Source of the DNA: Candidatus Nanopelagicaceae bacterium
GTDB taxonomy: Bacteria; Actinomycetota; Actinomycetes; Nanopelagicales; Nanopelagicaceae
Assembly (NCBI GenBank): GCA_018882885.1
Contig: VERG01000013.1
Span: 1 to 40,371 of the forward strand
Direction of reading: 5' to 3'
DNA length: 40,371 nucleotides
Both the position numbers and the translations under genes were made by a program. Positions 1-8,198 of this stretch are shown one piece after another (the stretch's first letter is position 1; the number at the start of each line of letters is the position of its first letter). Below the pieces are notes generated by a model. The model was not told where the DNA came from, made no database searches, and saw only the letters and a list, made by a program, of their open reading frames with translations.

Positions 1-496
1 AAGCAAAGGTGTCATTGCAACCTACCAGAATTACCAGTGTTGCAATGTAGGAAAAGCCTTCGCCGGAACGAGCCAATAAGAATATGAAACCTGCGACAAA
101 ACCTGGATAAAGAAGTGCAAAGGCGCTCGCGGTCGCATTCTTAATAAAGCCTTCAGTGCCTTTTAGTAAGGTAAAGAAAAGAATTGCGATCAAACCAATA
201 ACAATCGAAACCGATAATCCAGGTAATCCACCAAACCAAGCGCTAATAAGTACCAGTGTGGTGGCTAGAGCTAGGTGCAAATAATTAGTTTGAATATCCC
301 GCGCCCTAAAGGCTCCCGTTAACTCCCGCAATGCAATCAATACGGCAACTCCGACAAAGGCGGCAAACAATGGTGGCACAAATGCCATAGTTGAAAAGAT
401 GATCGCTAAAAGAGCCAAACCAACAATTATGGAAGGGATTAACTTGCGACCAGCCCGCTTGTTAATGGCCTCGTTAATTGAGTGGAGGTCGCTCAT
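1..496 (-). CDS. cdsA: Phosphatidate cytidylyltransferase, C-terminus cut by window edge
   Basis: Makes CDP-diacylglycerol from phosphatidate and CTP in the membrane, the branch point of phospholipid synthesis. The first 165 codons are readable, from ATG at 496 to the window edge. After a short polar N-terminus (MSDLHSINEAINKRAGRK) come several hydrophobic membrane spans, and the visible part ends in GCNDTFA, which resembles the conserved CNDTFAYxxG motif of CdsA. The catalytic C-terminal signature lies outside the window. It sits 15 nt downstream of frr, the usual actinobacterial pyrH-frr-cdsA order, so it is probably cotranscribed. Assignment rests on membrane topology, the ND motif and gene order. 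Confidence 0.85.
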   Translation of the reverse strand, partial: MSDLHSINEAINKRAGRKLIPSIIVGLALLAIIFSTMAFVPPLFAAFVGVAVLIALRELTGAFRARDIQTNYLHLALATTLVLISAWFGGLPGLSVSIVIGLIAILFFTLLKGTEGFIKNATASAFALLYPGFVAGFIFLLARSGEGFSYIATLVILVGCNDTFA

Positions 497-511
497 AGAA
501 TCTCCTCAAAG

Positions 512-1072
512 TTAAACTTCGAGAAGCTCAGCCTCTTTATGCTTTAAGAGCTCATCGATTTTGGCGACATGATCAGAGGTAACTTTCTCTAAATCCTTTT
601 CGCCGCGGGTCAGATCATCTTTACCAATCAACCCATCTTTTTCTAACTTTTCCATCGCCTCTTTTGCAGCGCGACGGATTGAGCGGATTGAAATCTTGGA
701 ATCCTCGGCCTTGCCACGAGCCACTTTGATGAACTCTTTGCGCCGCTCTTCAGTCAATTGTGGGAAATTGACTCGAATTACATTGCCATCGCCACCTGGG
801 TTTACCCCAAGATCTGATTCGCGGATGGCCTTTTCGATCGATGGAATCGCGCTTTTATCAAAAGGTGTAACCAATGCGGTACGGGCCTCTGGGACCTGAA
901 CAGTTGCAAGTTGTGAAAGCGGAGTAGCTGTGCCGTAGTACTCCACCATGATCTTGGCGAACATTGATGGGTGCGCACGTCCCGTACGGACGGCGGCAAA
1001 ATCCTCTTTAGCCACATCGACAGCTTTGTTCATCTTGGTGTTTGTATCTGCGAGTACGGCTTGGATTGTCAT
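512..1072 (-). CDS. frr: Ribosome recycling factor
   Basis: Cytosolic factor that, with EF-G, splits post-termination ribosomes. At 186 aa it has the standard family length. It shows the three-helix-bundle sequence, including VRTGRAHPSMF near the N-terminus, PEARTALVTPFDKSAI in the middle, and the conserved VNFPQLTEERRKEF and RGKAEDSKISIRSIRR segments. The start ATG at 1072 follows a clear ribosome binding site (TAGGAGAGC), and the gap to pyrH is 32 nt. It lies between pyrH and cdsA as in most actinobacteria. Nothing is missing or unusual. Confidence 0.97.
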   Translation of the reverse strand: MTIQAVLADTNTKMNKAVDVAKEDFAAVRTGRAHPSMFAKIMVEYYGTATPLSQLATVQVPEARTALVTPFDKSAIPSIEKAIRESDLGVNPGGDGNVIRVNFPQLTEERRKEFIKVARGKAEDSKISIRSIRRAAKEAMEKLEKDGLIGKDDLTRGEKDLEKVTSDHVAKIDELLKHKEAELLEV

Positions 1073-1104
1073 TTTGCTCTCCTAATTCAATTAGTTGTTT
1101 CTAA

Positions 1105-1827
1105 TTAGTTGACTAGCGTGCCGATTGCTTCGCCGCGAACCGCTCGAGCGATGTTGCCTTTTTGCATTAAGTTGAAAACCACGATTGGTAGTTTGTTTTC
1201 ACGACACAAACTAAACGCTGCCGCATCTGCAACAGCAAGGGATTTTGAAAGCACATCATCATAAGAAATAAAATCAAACTTGGTTGCGCTCTTATCTTTG
1301 CGGGGATCTGCAGAGTAGACCCCATCCACTCCACTCTTAGCTAAGAGCAGCGCATCCGCGCCAATCTCTAGCGCACGCTGTGCTGCCACAGTATCGGTTG
1401 TAAAGAAAGGCATACCTGCGCCCGCACCAAAAATAACTACTCGGCCTTTTTCTAAATGTCTGATTGAGCGACGAGGAATGTACGGTTCGGCAACCTGTCC
1501 CATCGTGATGGCGGTTTGAACGCGGGTGTCGATTCCCTCTTTTTCCAAGAAATCTTGCAGGGCTAGACAGTTCATTACTGTACCTAGCATTCCCATGTAA
1601 TCAGCACGGGCACGATCCATGCCGCGCTCTTGCAACTCAGCACCGCGGAAGTAATTTCCGCCACCAACAACAATCGCTACCTGAACACCACTTCGCACAA
1701 CATCGGCAATTTGTAGAGCGACATCGTTAACAACATCTGGATCTACGCCCACACCTTTTTCGCCACCGAAAACCTCGCCAGAAAGTTTAAGGAGCACCCG
1801 CTGATAGCTCTTACGAACCTGTGTCAT
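1105..1827 (-). CDS. pyrH: UMP kinase (uridylate kinase)
   Basis: Phosphorylates UMP to UDP using ATP in pyrimidine nucleotide synthesis. It is a hexameric enzyme of the amino acid kinase fold. Its 240 aa match the family length. Visible motifs are the N-terminal KLSGEVF nucleotide loop (about residues 14-20), GGGNYFRG (55-62), the [15 protein letters not shown] segment, and the C-terminal [14 protein letters not shown] region. It lies 52 nt downstream of tsf and 32 nt upstream of frr in the rpsB-tsf-pyrH-frr block, linking translation factors with nucleotide supply. The ATG start is preceded by AGGAGCACTCGC on the coding strand. Confidence 0.97.
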   Translation of the reverse strand: MTQVRKSYQRVLLKLSGEVFGGEKGVGVDPDVVNDVALQIADVVRSGVQVAIVVGGGNYFRGAELQERGMDRARADYMGMLGTVMNCLALQDFLEKEGIDTRVQTAITMGQVAEPYIPRRSIRHLEKGRVVIFGAGAGMPFFTTDTVAAQRALEIGADALLLAKSGVDGVYSADPRKDKSATKFDFISYDDVLSKSLAVADAAAFSLCRENKLPIVVFNLMQKGNIARAVRGEAIGTLVN

Positions 1828-1879
1828 GCGAGTGCTCCTTTCTTAAACTGCGGTGCTAGCTATTCATACTGCCTAAAGG

Positions 1880-2707
1880 TTACTGACCAACTCGGAATCG
1901 ATAGAAGGCAGACACGGAGTTTCCGGCCTCGGAAAGTACCTGTTGGACCGTCTTCTTCTGATCCTTTGCGAAGGCCTGCTCAAGTAATGAGACCTCCTTC
2001 ACGAAACCAGTTACCCGACCCTCAACAATCTTTGCGATTGCTGCATCAGGCTTACCTTCATTACGAGCGGTCTCCTCAGCAAGGCGGCGCTCATTCTCAA
2101 TTACATCTGCCGGAACGGCATCACGGTTTAAATACTGCGGTGCGAATGCTGCAATATGTTGCGCAACATCTTTACCTACAACCTCATCAGCCTTGGCAAG
2201 TGCAACCAAAACTCCAACCTGTGGTGGTAGATCTGGACTGGTGCGGTGTAGATACAAAGCACTTGCGGAACCATCGATTACCGCGATGCGACGTAGCTCT
2301 ACCTTTTCACCCATTGTTGCATTTGCTTCATCGATAGCCTCTTGTACACCTTTACCATTAGGAAGTTTTGAGGCGATAAATGCTGCGAGATCATTTTGCT
2401 TGGTGGCATAAAGATGAGACAACAACTCATCTGCAACAGCTTGGAAGCGATCGCCCTTAGCAACGAAATCTGTTTCGCAGTTAAGTTCGAGCATCACAGC
2501 GGTTGAGCCTTCAGACTTAGCAGCGATCAATCCATTAGAGGTCGCACGGCCTTCACGCTTGGTAACGCCCTTTAGACCTTTAACACGGATGATCTCAACC
2601 GCTTTATCGAAATCGCCATTGGCCTCATCGAGTGCTTTCTTGCAATCGACCATTCCGGCCGCGGTAGCTTCACGGAGACGCTTTACATCTTCAGCTGTGT
2701 ATGCCAC
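1880..2707 (-). CDS. tsf: Translation elongation factor Ts
   Basis: Nucleotide exchange factor that regenerates EF-Tu-GTP. The N-terminal UBA-like helical domain (about residues 4-45, with LREATAAGMVDCKKAL) is followed by the core domain carrying the EF-Tu-contacting TDFV motif at 79-82. At 275 aa it fits actinobacterial EF-Ts. The start is GTG at 2707, directly abutting the rpsB stop codon (TAA at 2708-2710) with no spacer, so translation is probably coupled to S2. The C-terminal part contains the expected QVLSEAGNSVSAFYRFRVGQ end. Confidence 0.97.
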   Translation of the reverse strand: MAYTAEDVKRLREATAAGMVDCKKALDEANGDFDKAVEIIRVKGLKGVTKREGRATSNGLIAAKSEGSTAVMLELNCETDFVAKGDRFQAVADELLSHLYATKQNDLAAFIASKLPNGKGVQEAIDEANATMGEKVELRRIAVIDGSASALYLHRTSPDLPPQVGVLVALAKADEVVGKDVAQHIAAFAPQYLNRDAVPADVIENERRLAEETARNEGKPDAAIAKIVEGRVTGFVKEVSLLEQAFAKDQKKTVQQVLSEAGNSVSAFYRFRVGQ

Positions 2708-3544
2708 TTATGCACCTGCTCCTTCAGATTTATTTTCCTCAGCCTTGGCAGCATCTGCTCCAGCTAGAAGATCCTTTTCCCAATCCGCCAATGGTTCGCC
2801 AGCAGCAACGGTTTCAGCACCAGCCTTTGCAGCTTCGGCCGCTTCCTTGGCAACTGTTGCGGAGCGAGCTTGGAGACCGGCAGCAATCGCATCCGAGATA
2901 ACTCGAGTGAGCAGAGTTACTGAGCGGATTGCATCATCATTGCCCGGAATCTTGAAATCAACTTCATCTGGATCGCAGTTGGTATCAAGAATTGCAATTA
3001 CTGGAATTCCTAACTTGTGCGCCTCAGCAACAGCAAGGTGTTCTTTCTTGGTATCAACAACCCAGATTGCAGATGGCAGCTTGGTCATGTTGCGGATTCC
3101 ATCAAGGTTCTTGTGTAGCTTCTCGCGCTCGCGACGAAGTAACAAAAGTTCTTTCTTTGTTAGAACCTGATCATTTGAAGCCTCTAGCGCTTCTAATTCC
3201 TTTAAACGTTGGATTCGCTTGTAAACAGTTGGGAAGTTGGTGAGCATTCCACCAAGCCAACGCTCTGTTACATATGGCATTCCAACTCGTGCAGCCTGAG
3301 ATTGAATCGGTTCTTGTGCTTGCTTCTTGGTTCCGACAAAAAGAACATGTCCGCCTTTTGCAACGGTGTCCTTAACAAAGTCATACGCTTTGTCGATTAG
3401 AGCAAGTGATTGCTGGATATCGATGATGTAGATGCCATTGCGCTCTGTGAAAATAAAGCGCTTCATCTTTGGGTTCCAACGACGAGTTTGGTGTCCAAAG
3501 TGAACACCGCTGTCGAGGAGTTCTCGCATTGTTACAACCGCCAT
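2708..3544 (-). CDS. rpsB: 30S ribosomal protein S2
   Basis: Small-subunit ribosomal protein. The N-terminus [19 protein letters not shown], the [10 protein letters not shown] and [10 protein letters not shown] segments, the GGMLTNF motif and the [18 protein letters not shown] segment are diagnostic. It has 278 aa, with an Ala/Glu-rich tail after about residue 235 (many A, E and G residues ending in SEGAGA), as is common in actinobacterial S2. The GAAGGAGCG ribosome binding site precedes ATG 3544. It is the first gene of the rpsB-tsf-pyrH-frr-cdsA block. Upstream lies a region of about 280 nt with strong inverted repeats that may be its regulatory leader. Confidence 0.97.
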   Translation of the reverse strand: MAVVTMRELLDSGVHFGHQTRRWNPKMKRFIFTERNGIYIIDIQQSLALIDKAYDFVKDTVAKGGHVLFVGTKKQAQEPIQSQAARVGMPYVTERWLGGMLTNFPTVYKRIQRLKELEALEASNDQVLTKKELLLLRREREKLHKNLDGIRNMTKLPSAIWVVDTKKEHLAVAEAHKLGIPVIAILDTNCDPDEVDFKIPGNDDAIRSVTLLTRVISDAIAAGLQARSATVAKEAAEAAKAGAETVAAGEPLADWEKDLLAGADAAKAEENKSEGAGA

Positions 3545-3760
3545 GGCGGCACGCTCCTTCGCGCGAACTTTCTTAGGGTTCGCATCGGTTAATGAACTAG
3601 CGATTTGCTAGCTCTCTAGCGTCTGAGCACCGACTAACTCAATTGAGTTAGACCGAAATGGTTCCGCTTAAGAACTGCCGCGTGAGCAGTTAAGAGGCAG
3701 ACGCGTGAAGTCACAGAGTTTTTAACTCTGTGCGGGCGAAATCCTACCTGACCCACAACC
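3545..3760 (-). promoter_or_regulatory. Candidate structured rpsB 5' leader
   Basis: This stretch upstream of rpsB has no convincing minus-strand gene but carries three inverted repeats. The first is a perfect 18-bp palindrome at 3634-3651 (CTAACTCAATTGAGTTAG). The second is a stem at 3673-3678/3686-3691 with a 7-nt loop, extendable with a bulge. The third is a perfect 9-bp stem at 3712-3720/3724-3732 with a 3-nt loop. A possible extended -10 (GGTAGGAT on the minus strand) lies near 3740-3747, just upstream of the 9-bp stem, but I see no good -35. S2 leaders are autoregulatory in other bacteria; a similar role here is inference. Confidence 0.4.
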
Positions 3761-3826
3761 CCTGTTTTTCCACTGCGGTCGCCGCTATCCCCGCATGAAA
3801 TCGGTGGATTTGGCCAGATTCTGCCG

Positions 3827-3955
3827 GTGAAGATCGCCGCTCTTGCGACCTCCTTTGTTATTGGCTTCATAACCGGAATCGCATTTTTGCCTACTCCTTA
3901 TCAAGATTTACCAGAGTTAAGCACCGAGCAAATTCGCCGAACTGAGAATAAATAA
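3827..3955 (+). CDS. Possible small single-span membrane peptide (42 aa)
   Basis: An open frame from GTG 3827 to TAA 3953-3955 would encode 42 residues: a short basic start, a hydrophobic span of about 18 residues (AALATSFVIGFITGIAFL) and a polar charged tail ending in STEQIRRTENK. This looks like protein rather than noise. It stops 2 nt before the xerC stop codon on the other strand, as real convergent genes in compact genomes do. Against it, there is no clear ribosome binding site before the GTG, and the frame stays open upstream to 3752 without an ATG. It could be a remnant of a larger gene, or start at an unrecognised codon. I recognise no family. Confidence 0.35.
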   Translation: MKIAALATSFVIGFITGIAFLPTPYQDLPELSTEQIRRTENK

Positions 3956-3957
3956 AA

Positions 3958-4869
3958 CTATGCCCTGGGATGGGCCTGCTCGTAGGCTTTCTTGATGCGA
4001 TCCTGTGTCACATGGGTGTAAATCTGAGTTGTTGCCAGAGATGAGTGGCCGAGAATCTCTTGTACCGTTCTTAAATCAGCTCCGCCCTCTAACAAGTGAG
4101 TGGCCGCGCTATGGCGCAAAGCATGTGGCCCAAGCTTTTTGTTGTTTCCTAATGATTGAACCGCTTCGTAAACAGTCTCTCGTACTACTCGCTGGTCAAT
4201 CCGCTTTCCTCTTGAGCCCAGGAATAAAGCGTTATCGGAGTTTTTATTTTGCAATTCAGAACGACCTTGGTTGAGCCACTTATTAATCGCGTTTAAGGCG
4301 GGTACTCCAATTGGCACAACTCTCTCCTTATTGCCTTTGCCAATTACTCTCAATGTATTTCTATTTTGGTCAACATCGCCAATATCTAGCCCCACTAATT
4401 CTGAAACACGAATTCCCGAACCATAAAGGGTTTCGACCATTGCCCAATCCCGTAAAGATTGTGGAGAGCCCTCTTCATTTGCGCGAAAACTTAAGAACTC
4501 TAAAGCTGAAGCAGCGCTTTCAATATCCAAAATCTCGGGAAGATTTCGCTCCGGCTTTGGCGCAACTAGCTCCTTGCCGATATCACTTTGCAACCAACCA
4601 TTCCTAGAACCCCAATAAGTAAAAGCTCGGATAGAAACTACACGTCTTGTAATTGAGGAGCGCGCGGCACCTTTGATTTGCAAATTTGCCAGCCAGGAAC
4701 GCAAATGGTTTATCTCTAGTTGGGAGAACTCTGTGACCCCAAGTTGATTTACAAAAAGTAGCAATGATTCAAGATCGGCTAGGTAGGCGCGGATTGAGTT
4801 TTCAGAAAGATTACGCTCGGTAATCAAATGTGAGCGATAAGCCTCTGCAAGAGCTGAATCCAATGCCAC
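3958..4869 (-). CDS. xerC: Tyrosine recombinase XerC
   Basis: Site-specific recombinase that, with XerD, resolves chromosome dimers at dif. The N-terminal SAM-like core-binding domain (about 1-90, with LSENSIRAYLADLESLL) precedes the catalytic domain. The full active-site set is visible: R154 (GSGIRVSEL), K178 (GKGNKERVVP), H249 and R252 (HALRHSAATH), H275 (LGHSSLATTQ) and nucleophile Y284 (IYTHV). Its 303 aa are normal for the family. The start is GTG 4869 with no clear ribosome binding site. A CATAAT -10-like hexamer at 4889-4894 would give a very short leader. Its place beside rpsB fits a chromosomal housekeeping role, not an integrase of a mobile element. Confidence 0.9.
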   Translation of the reverse strand: MALDSALAEAYRSHLITERNLSENSIRAYLADLESLLLFVNQLGVTEFSQLEINHLRSWLANLQIKGAARSSITRRVVSIRAFTYWGSRNGWLQSDIGKELVAPKPERNLPEILDIESAASALEFLSFRANEEGSPQSLRDWAMVETLYGSGIRVSELVGLDIGDVDQNRNTLRVIGKGNKERVVPIGVPALNAINKWLNQGRSELQNKNSDNALFLGSRGKRIDQRVVRETVYEAVQSLGNNKKLGPHALRHSAATHLLEGGADLRTVQEILGHSSLATTQIYTHVTQDRIKKAYEQAHPRA

Positions 4870-5010
4870 AACAAAAAGAGTACTTCAGATTATGACCTGT
4901 CACTCATTAGACACAGCGTTGCTAATACGCAACACTTTAGCCAAAATTCTGCTGTCGGAGGTAAGTGGCTTACTTATCCGCTTTCTTGTCCGCTTTGAAA
5001 AGGAGGGGCT

Positions 5011-5247
5011 ATGAGGATTGTTTTAGTTATCAACGATTATTGCCTATTCCCAGATCTCTCAAATACCGACAACGAAATAAAGGTAACTATTGGGGTGGGC
5101 CACAACTTTGATGAGATTCTTGATGTAGTTGGTGGTGCTTTATCTAATGAACAGATTGCTCATTTGCATCGACTTTGGGCTGATGACACATTCCCCCGCA
5201 ACTTCGAACGGGTTGGTGATGATTTGATTATCACCGCACGTGATTAG
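5011..5247 (+). CDS. Hypothetical protein, 78 aa, no recognised family
   Basis: I do not recognise this gene. It is a soluble, rather acidic 78-residue protein starting MRIVLVINDYCLF and ending DDLIITARD, with a mixed strand/helix look and no signal peptide or membrane span. A strong ribosome binding site (AAAAGGAGGGG) sits 4 nt before ATG 5011, which argues that it is translated. It is one of only two plus-strand ORFs proposed here. It runs away from xerC and converges on the XRE gene with a single base between the two stop codons. Upstream, 4919-4934 holds a small inverted repeat (GTTGC...GCAAC). TTGCTA followed 17 nt later by CAAAAT is a weak promoter candidate. Confidence 0.7.
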   Translation: MRIVLVINDYCLFPDLSNTDNEIKVTIGVGHNFDEILDVVGGALSNEQIAHLHRLWADDTFPRNFERVGDDLIITARD

Positions 5248-5248
5248 T

Positions 5249-5509
5249 TCAGCGTTTTCTATCAACTGCGCCTAAAGCAATCAAAAGGGTCTCCGGAGAT
5301 ACCTCGAGCGCTTTACATAGTGGCGCAATTACATCAATCCCAGGAACCCGCTCCTGTCTGAAGTATCTGGACAACGAGCCGCGATCAATCCCAGTTTTTT
5401 GGTGTAACTCTTCGAGTCCACTTATACCAAGGTGTGACATTTGCGCCTTCAACCACTCTGCGCTTTCGGCAGGACTGTATCGATAACCTCTTTTGACCGC
5501 AGTTTTCAT
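5249..5509 (-). CDS. Small XRE-family helix-turn-helix protein
   Basis: An 86-aa DNA-binding protein. The HTH lies at about residues 30-75: LEELHQKTGIDRGSLSRYF provides the two helices, followed by VIAPLCKALEVSPETLLIALG, the usual last helices of a Cro/C1-type domain. About 30 residues precede it (KTAVKRGYRYSPAESAEWL). There is no second domain for ligand binding. It is the last gene of the ilvB-to-cimA operon: its ribosome binding site (TAGGAG) overlaps the cimA stop codon, 14 nt away. It may regulate this operon or something unlinked; the sequence does not say. It could also be an antitoxin-like regulator, but no toxin partner is evident. Confidence 0.8.
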   Translation of the reverse strand: MKTAVKRGYRYSPAESAEWLKAQMSHLGISGLEELHQKTGIDRGSLSRYFRQERVPGIDVIAPLCKALEVSPETLLIALGAVDRKR

Positions 5510-5523
5510 AACTAATCGATCTC

Positions 5524-7113
5524 CTACTCGGGCGACTTGCCCTGCCTAAGTAGACCATAAGTTAATGCATCTTCTAACGCCATAGCTGAAGCGGCGATAA
5601 CATTTTCATGAACCCCGATAGTGCTCCACTCTCCATTGCCATCACTGGTTTCTACTAAGACTCGAGTTATAGCGCCAGTGCCGAGACGGCCCTCGAGAAT
5701 ACGAACTTTGTAATCCGTTAGCTCTAAATTCTTTAGCTCCGGATAAAGTTTTTCTAGCCCATTACGCAAAGCATTATCTATTGCGTTAACCGGACCGTTG
5801 CCAACTCCTTGCGACTCTATATTTTGACCCTTAGATTGCAGTTTTACTATCGCTCTTGAAGAGACTGATTTATGCGCGTCTTGATCTACCGTTGTTTCCC
5901 AACTTTCCAACTTGAAAAATGTGGGTCGTTTTCCATCTAACTCTTCACGTAAAAGGAGTTCGAAAGAGGCATCAGCAGCTTCGAAGGTATATCCCTTGGC
6001 CTCCATACTTTTTACTCGTTCAACAACACGGGTCACTACTTCTTTTTCCTTACTTAAATCAAAACCTAACTCTTGGGATTTAAGTTCGATCGAAGCCCGT
6101 CCAGCCATTTCGGAGACCAACATCCTCATATCATTTCCAACGCTTTCCGGATCTTCATGCTGATACAAGGCCGGATCAACCTTAATGGCAGAGGCATGAA
6201 GTCCCGCCTTGTGAGCAAACGCGGAAACTCCCACATATGGCTGTCTAGCACTTGGTGAAACGTTGGTTACTTCAGCTACCGCATGAGAGATTCGAAATGC
6301 TTCTTCCAACGTACCAGCGGGAAGTACTTGCTGTTTTTTCTTTAGCTGCAAATTAGCAATTATTGAAACTAGATCAGCGTTACCTGTTCTTTCGCCGTAT
6401 CCATTTAAAGTTCCTTGAACATGGGTAGCGCCAGCAGCTACTGCTGCAAGCGAGTTAGCAATCGCACAGCCCGTATCGTTGTGACAATGAATTCCTAAAC
6501 GAGCGGAGCTTTTTGCTAAGACTTCGTGTACTACATCAGAAAGCTCATCTGGCAACATTCCACCATTAGTGTCACATAAAGCTATTACATCGGCTCCGGC
6601 CTCTGCTGCTACTCGAACTACCTCTAAGGCATATGCAGAGTTAGAACGATAGCCATCAAAGAAATGTTCCGCATCAAGAAAAACTCTCTGCCCACCAGCA
6701 CGCAAAAACTGAATCGAGTCACGAATCATCGCCAGGTTTTCATCTAGATGGGTTTTGAGCGCTAAATCAACATGACGATCATGAGACTTTGCTACCAGAG
6801 TAACAACTGGAGCACCTGAATCTTGCAGCGCGCGAAGCAGCACATCATCTGCCGCTTTAACATTTGGTCTGCGTGTGGCGCCAAAGGCAACAAAGGTGGC
6901 GTTTTTTAACTTCAACTCAGTCTGGGCCAGTTTAAAAAACTCGGTGTCTTTGGGGTTGGCTCCAGGCCAGCCGCCTTCAATAAAACCAACACCTAATTCA
7001 TCGAGATGTCGGGCGATTGTTAGCTTGTCATGAACGGAAAGGTTTAACCCCTCTTGTTGTGCACCATCCCGCAAAGTTGTGTCATAGATATGGAATGAAT
7101 CAGAGATCGTCAT
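5524..7113 (-). CDS. cimA: (R)-citramalate synthase
   Basis: Condenses pyruvate with acetyl-CoA to citramalate, the first step of threonine-independent isoleucine synthesis. It belongs to the LeuA/homocitrate synthase family. DTTLRDGAQQEGLNLSVHDK at the N-terminus and GIHCHNDTGCAIANSLAAV carry metal and substrate ligands of the TIM barrel, and a LeuA-type dimer domain follows from about residue 400. DELGVGFIEGGWPGANPKDTEFF is typical of the CimA type rather than LeuA. I chose ATG 7113, which overlaps the ilvE stop as ATGA and gives 529 aa. An in-frame ATG at 7134 would add seven residues but has no ribosome binding site. Its role is supported by leuB, ilvE and ilvBNC in the same operon. A different 2-oxoacid substrate cannot be excluded from sequence alone. 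Confidence 0.88.
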   Translation of the reverse strand: MTISDSFHIYDTTLRDGAQQEGLNLSVHDKLTIARHLDELGVGFIEGGWPGANPKDTEFFKLAQTELKLKNATFVAFGATRRPNVKAADDVLLRALQDSGAPVVTLVAKSHDRHVDLALKTHLDENLAMIRDSIQFLRAGGQRVFLDAEHFFDGYRSNSAYALEVVRVAAEAGADVIALCDTNGGMLPDELSDVVHEVLAKSSARLGIHCHNDTGCAIANSLAAVAAGATHVQGTLNGYGERTGNADLVSIIANLQLKKKQQVLPAGTLEEAFRISHAVAEVTNVSPSARQPYVGVSAFAHKAGLHASAIKVDPALYQHEDPESVGNDMRMLVSEMAGRASIELKSQELGFDLSKEKEVVTRVVERVKSMEAKGYTFEAADASFELLLREELDGKRPTFFKLESWETTVDQDAHKSVSSRAIVKLQSKGQNIESQGVGNGPVNAIDNALRNGLEKLYPELKNLELTDYKVRILEGRLGTGAITRVLVETSDGNGEWSTIGVHENVIAASAMALEDALTYGLLRQGKSPE

Positions 7114-8198
7114 TTCGAAACTTTCTTCATCCATCCATGTTTGTCAGCGATAGTTCCATGTTGAATCCCAAGCAAGTGATTGCGGATTTCCATGGTGATT
7201 TGGCCCGGGTTTCCATCTCCAGTTACCCAAGTTCCATGGACGCTCTTTGCGGTGCCGACTGGGGCAATTACCGCCGCGGTTCCGCAGGCAAAGATCTCTG
7301 AGATCTCGCCACTTGCAACACCATCACGCCATTCCTCGATTGAGATCATTCCCTCTTCTACTTTGTATCCAAGATCTGAGGCGACAGAGAGAATTGAATC
7401 TCTAGTAATTCCAGGCAAAAGAGTTCCAGTTAATTTAGGGGTGAAGATTGTGGCCGCCTTGCCGCGTCCCTTTACGAAGTAAAGGTTCATGCCACCCATC
7501 TCTTCGACATAGCGGCGCTCTTTTGCATCCAACCAAACAACCTGATCACAGCCTTGTGCGGCAGCTTGTTGTTGGGCAAGTAAAGAGGCCGCGTAGTTAC
7601 CGCCACACTTTGCTTCTCCAGTTCCGCCAAGAGCGGCACGCACATACTCTGTAGAGATCCAAACCGTAACCGCTTTTGCAGCATTGAAGTAAGCGGCTGC
7701 AGGTGTTGCAATTACCGCAAACAATGCTTGATTTGAAGGACGAACTCCCAATCCGACTTCAGTCGCAATCATGAAAGGTCTGATGTACAAGGATTCCCCA
7801 ACTTTTTTAGGAACCCAACCAGAATCAATTTTAACTAGCGCTTCAACCGCGCTGACAAAATCAGCCACCGGTAACTCTGGAAGAGTTATGCGAGCTGCGC
7901 TTTTAGCAAATCTCAAACCATTCGCCTCAGGACGGAACAAAGCGATGGAACCATCAGGTTGTGAGTAAGCCTTCATACCTTCAAATATCTCTTGACCGTA
8001 ATGAAAAACCATTGCGGCTGGATCCAAACTAATCGGTCCATAAGCCAGTACATCTGCATCAGACCAACCGGATCCTTGATTCCATTGCGCGGTAACCATG
8101 TGATCGGTGAAGTACTTACCAAACCCTGGCTCTGCAACTCTTTTTTCCCGCTCTGAAACCGGAACCGGATTGCTAGTTGGAGTGATATTTATCTTCAT
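7110..8198 (-). CDS. ilvE: Branched-chain amino acid aminotransferase
   Basis: PLP enzyme of fold type IV that transaminates the 2-oxo acids to valine, isoleucine and leucine with glutamate. At 362 aa it is the longer actinobacterial/eukaryotic-type BCAT. The PLP lysine is K197 in GTGEAKCGGNYA. Other conserved segments are FHYGQEIFEGMKAY (66-79), SLYIRPFMIATE and EMGGMNLYFV. It is the sixth gene of the ilvB operon. Its start overlaps the leuB stop by one base (TAATG), and its stop overlaps the cimA start. Confidence 0.96.
   Translation of the reverse strand: MKINITPTSNPVPVSEREKRVAEPGFGKYFTDHMVTAQWNQGSGWSDADVLAYGPISLDPAAMVFHYGQEIFEGMKAYSQPDGSIALFRPEANGLRFAKSAARITLPELPVADFVSAVEALVKIDSGWVPKKVGESLYIRPFMIATEVGLGVRPSNQALFAVIATPAAAYFNAAKAVTVWISTEYVRAALGGTGEAKCGGNYAASLLAQQQAAAQGCDQVVWLDAKERRYVEEMGGMNLYFVKGRGKAATIFTPKLTGTLLPGITRDSILSVASDLGYKVEEGMISIEEWRDGVASGEISEIFACGTAAVIAPVGTAKSVHGTWVTGDGNPGQITMEIRNHLLGIQHGTIADKHGWMKKVSK

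Noticed and set aside
2559-3170. 203-codon plus-strand ORF across tsf and rpsB
   Set aside because: An antisense shadow of two intact conserved genes, with the Ser/Ala-rich composition expected from such an artefact.
3634-3870. 78-codon minus-strand ORF upstream of rpsB
   Set aside because: Its sequence looks like unselected translation, it runs through the inverted repeats of the leader, and it matches no family. A plus-strand frame in the same place looks more protein-like.
3958-4869. xerC as the integrase of a genomic island next to the odd plus-strand ORFs
   Set aside because: The recombinase resembles chromosomal XerC, and there are no flanking repeats, tRNA target or phage/plasmid genes around it.
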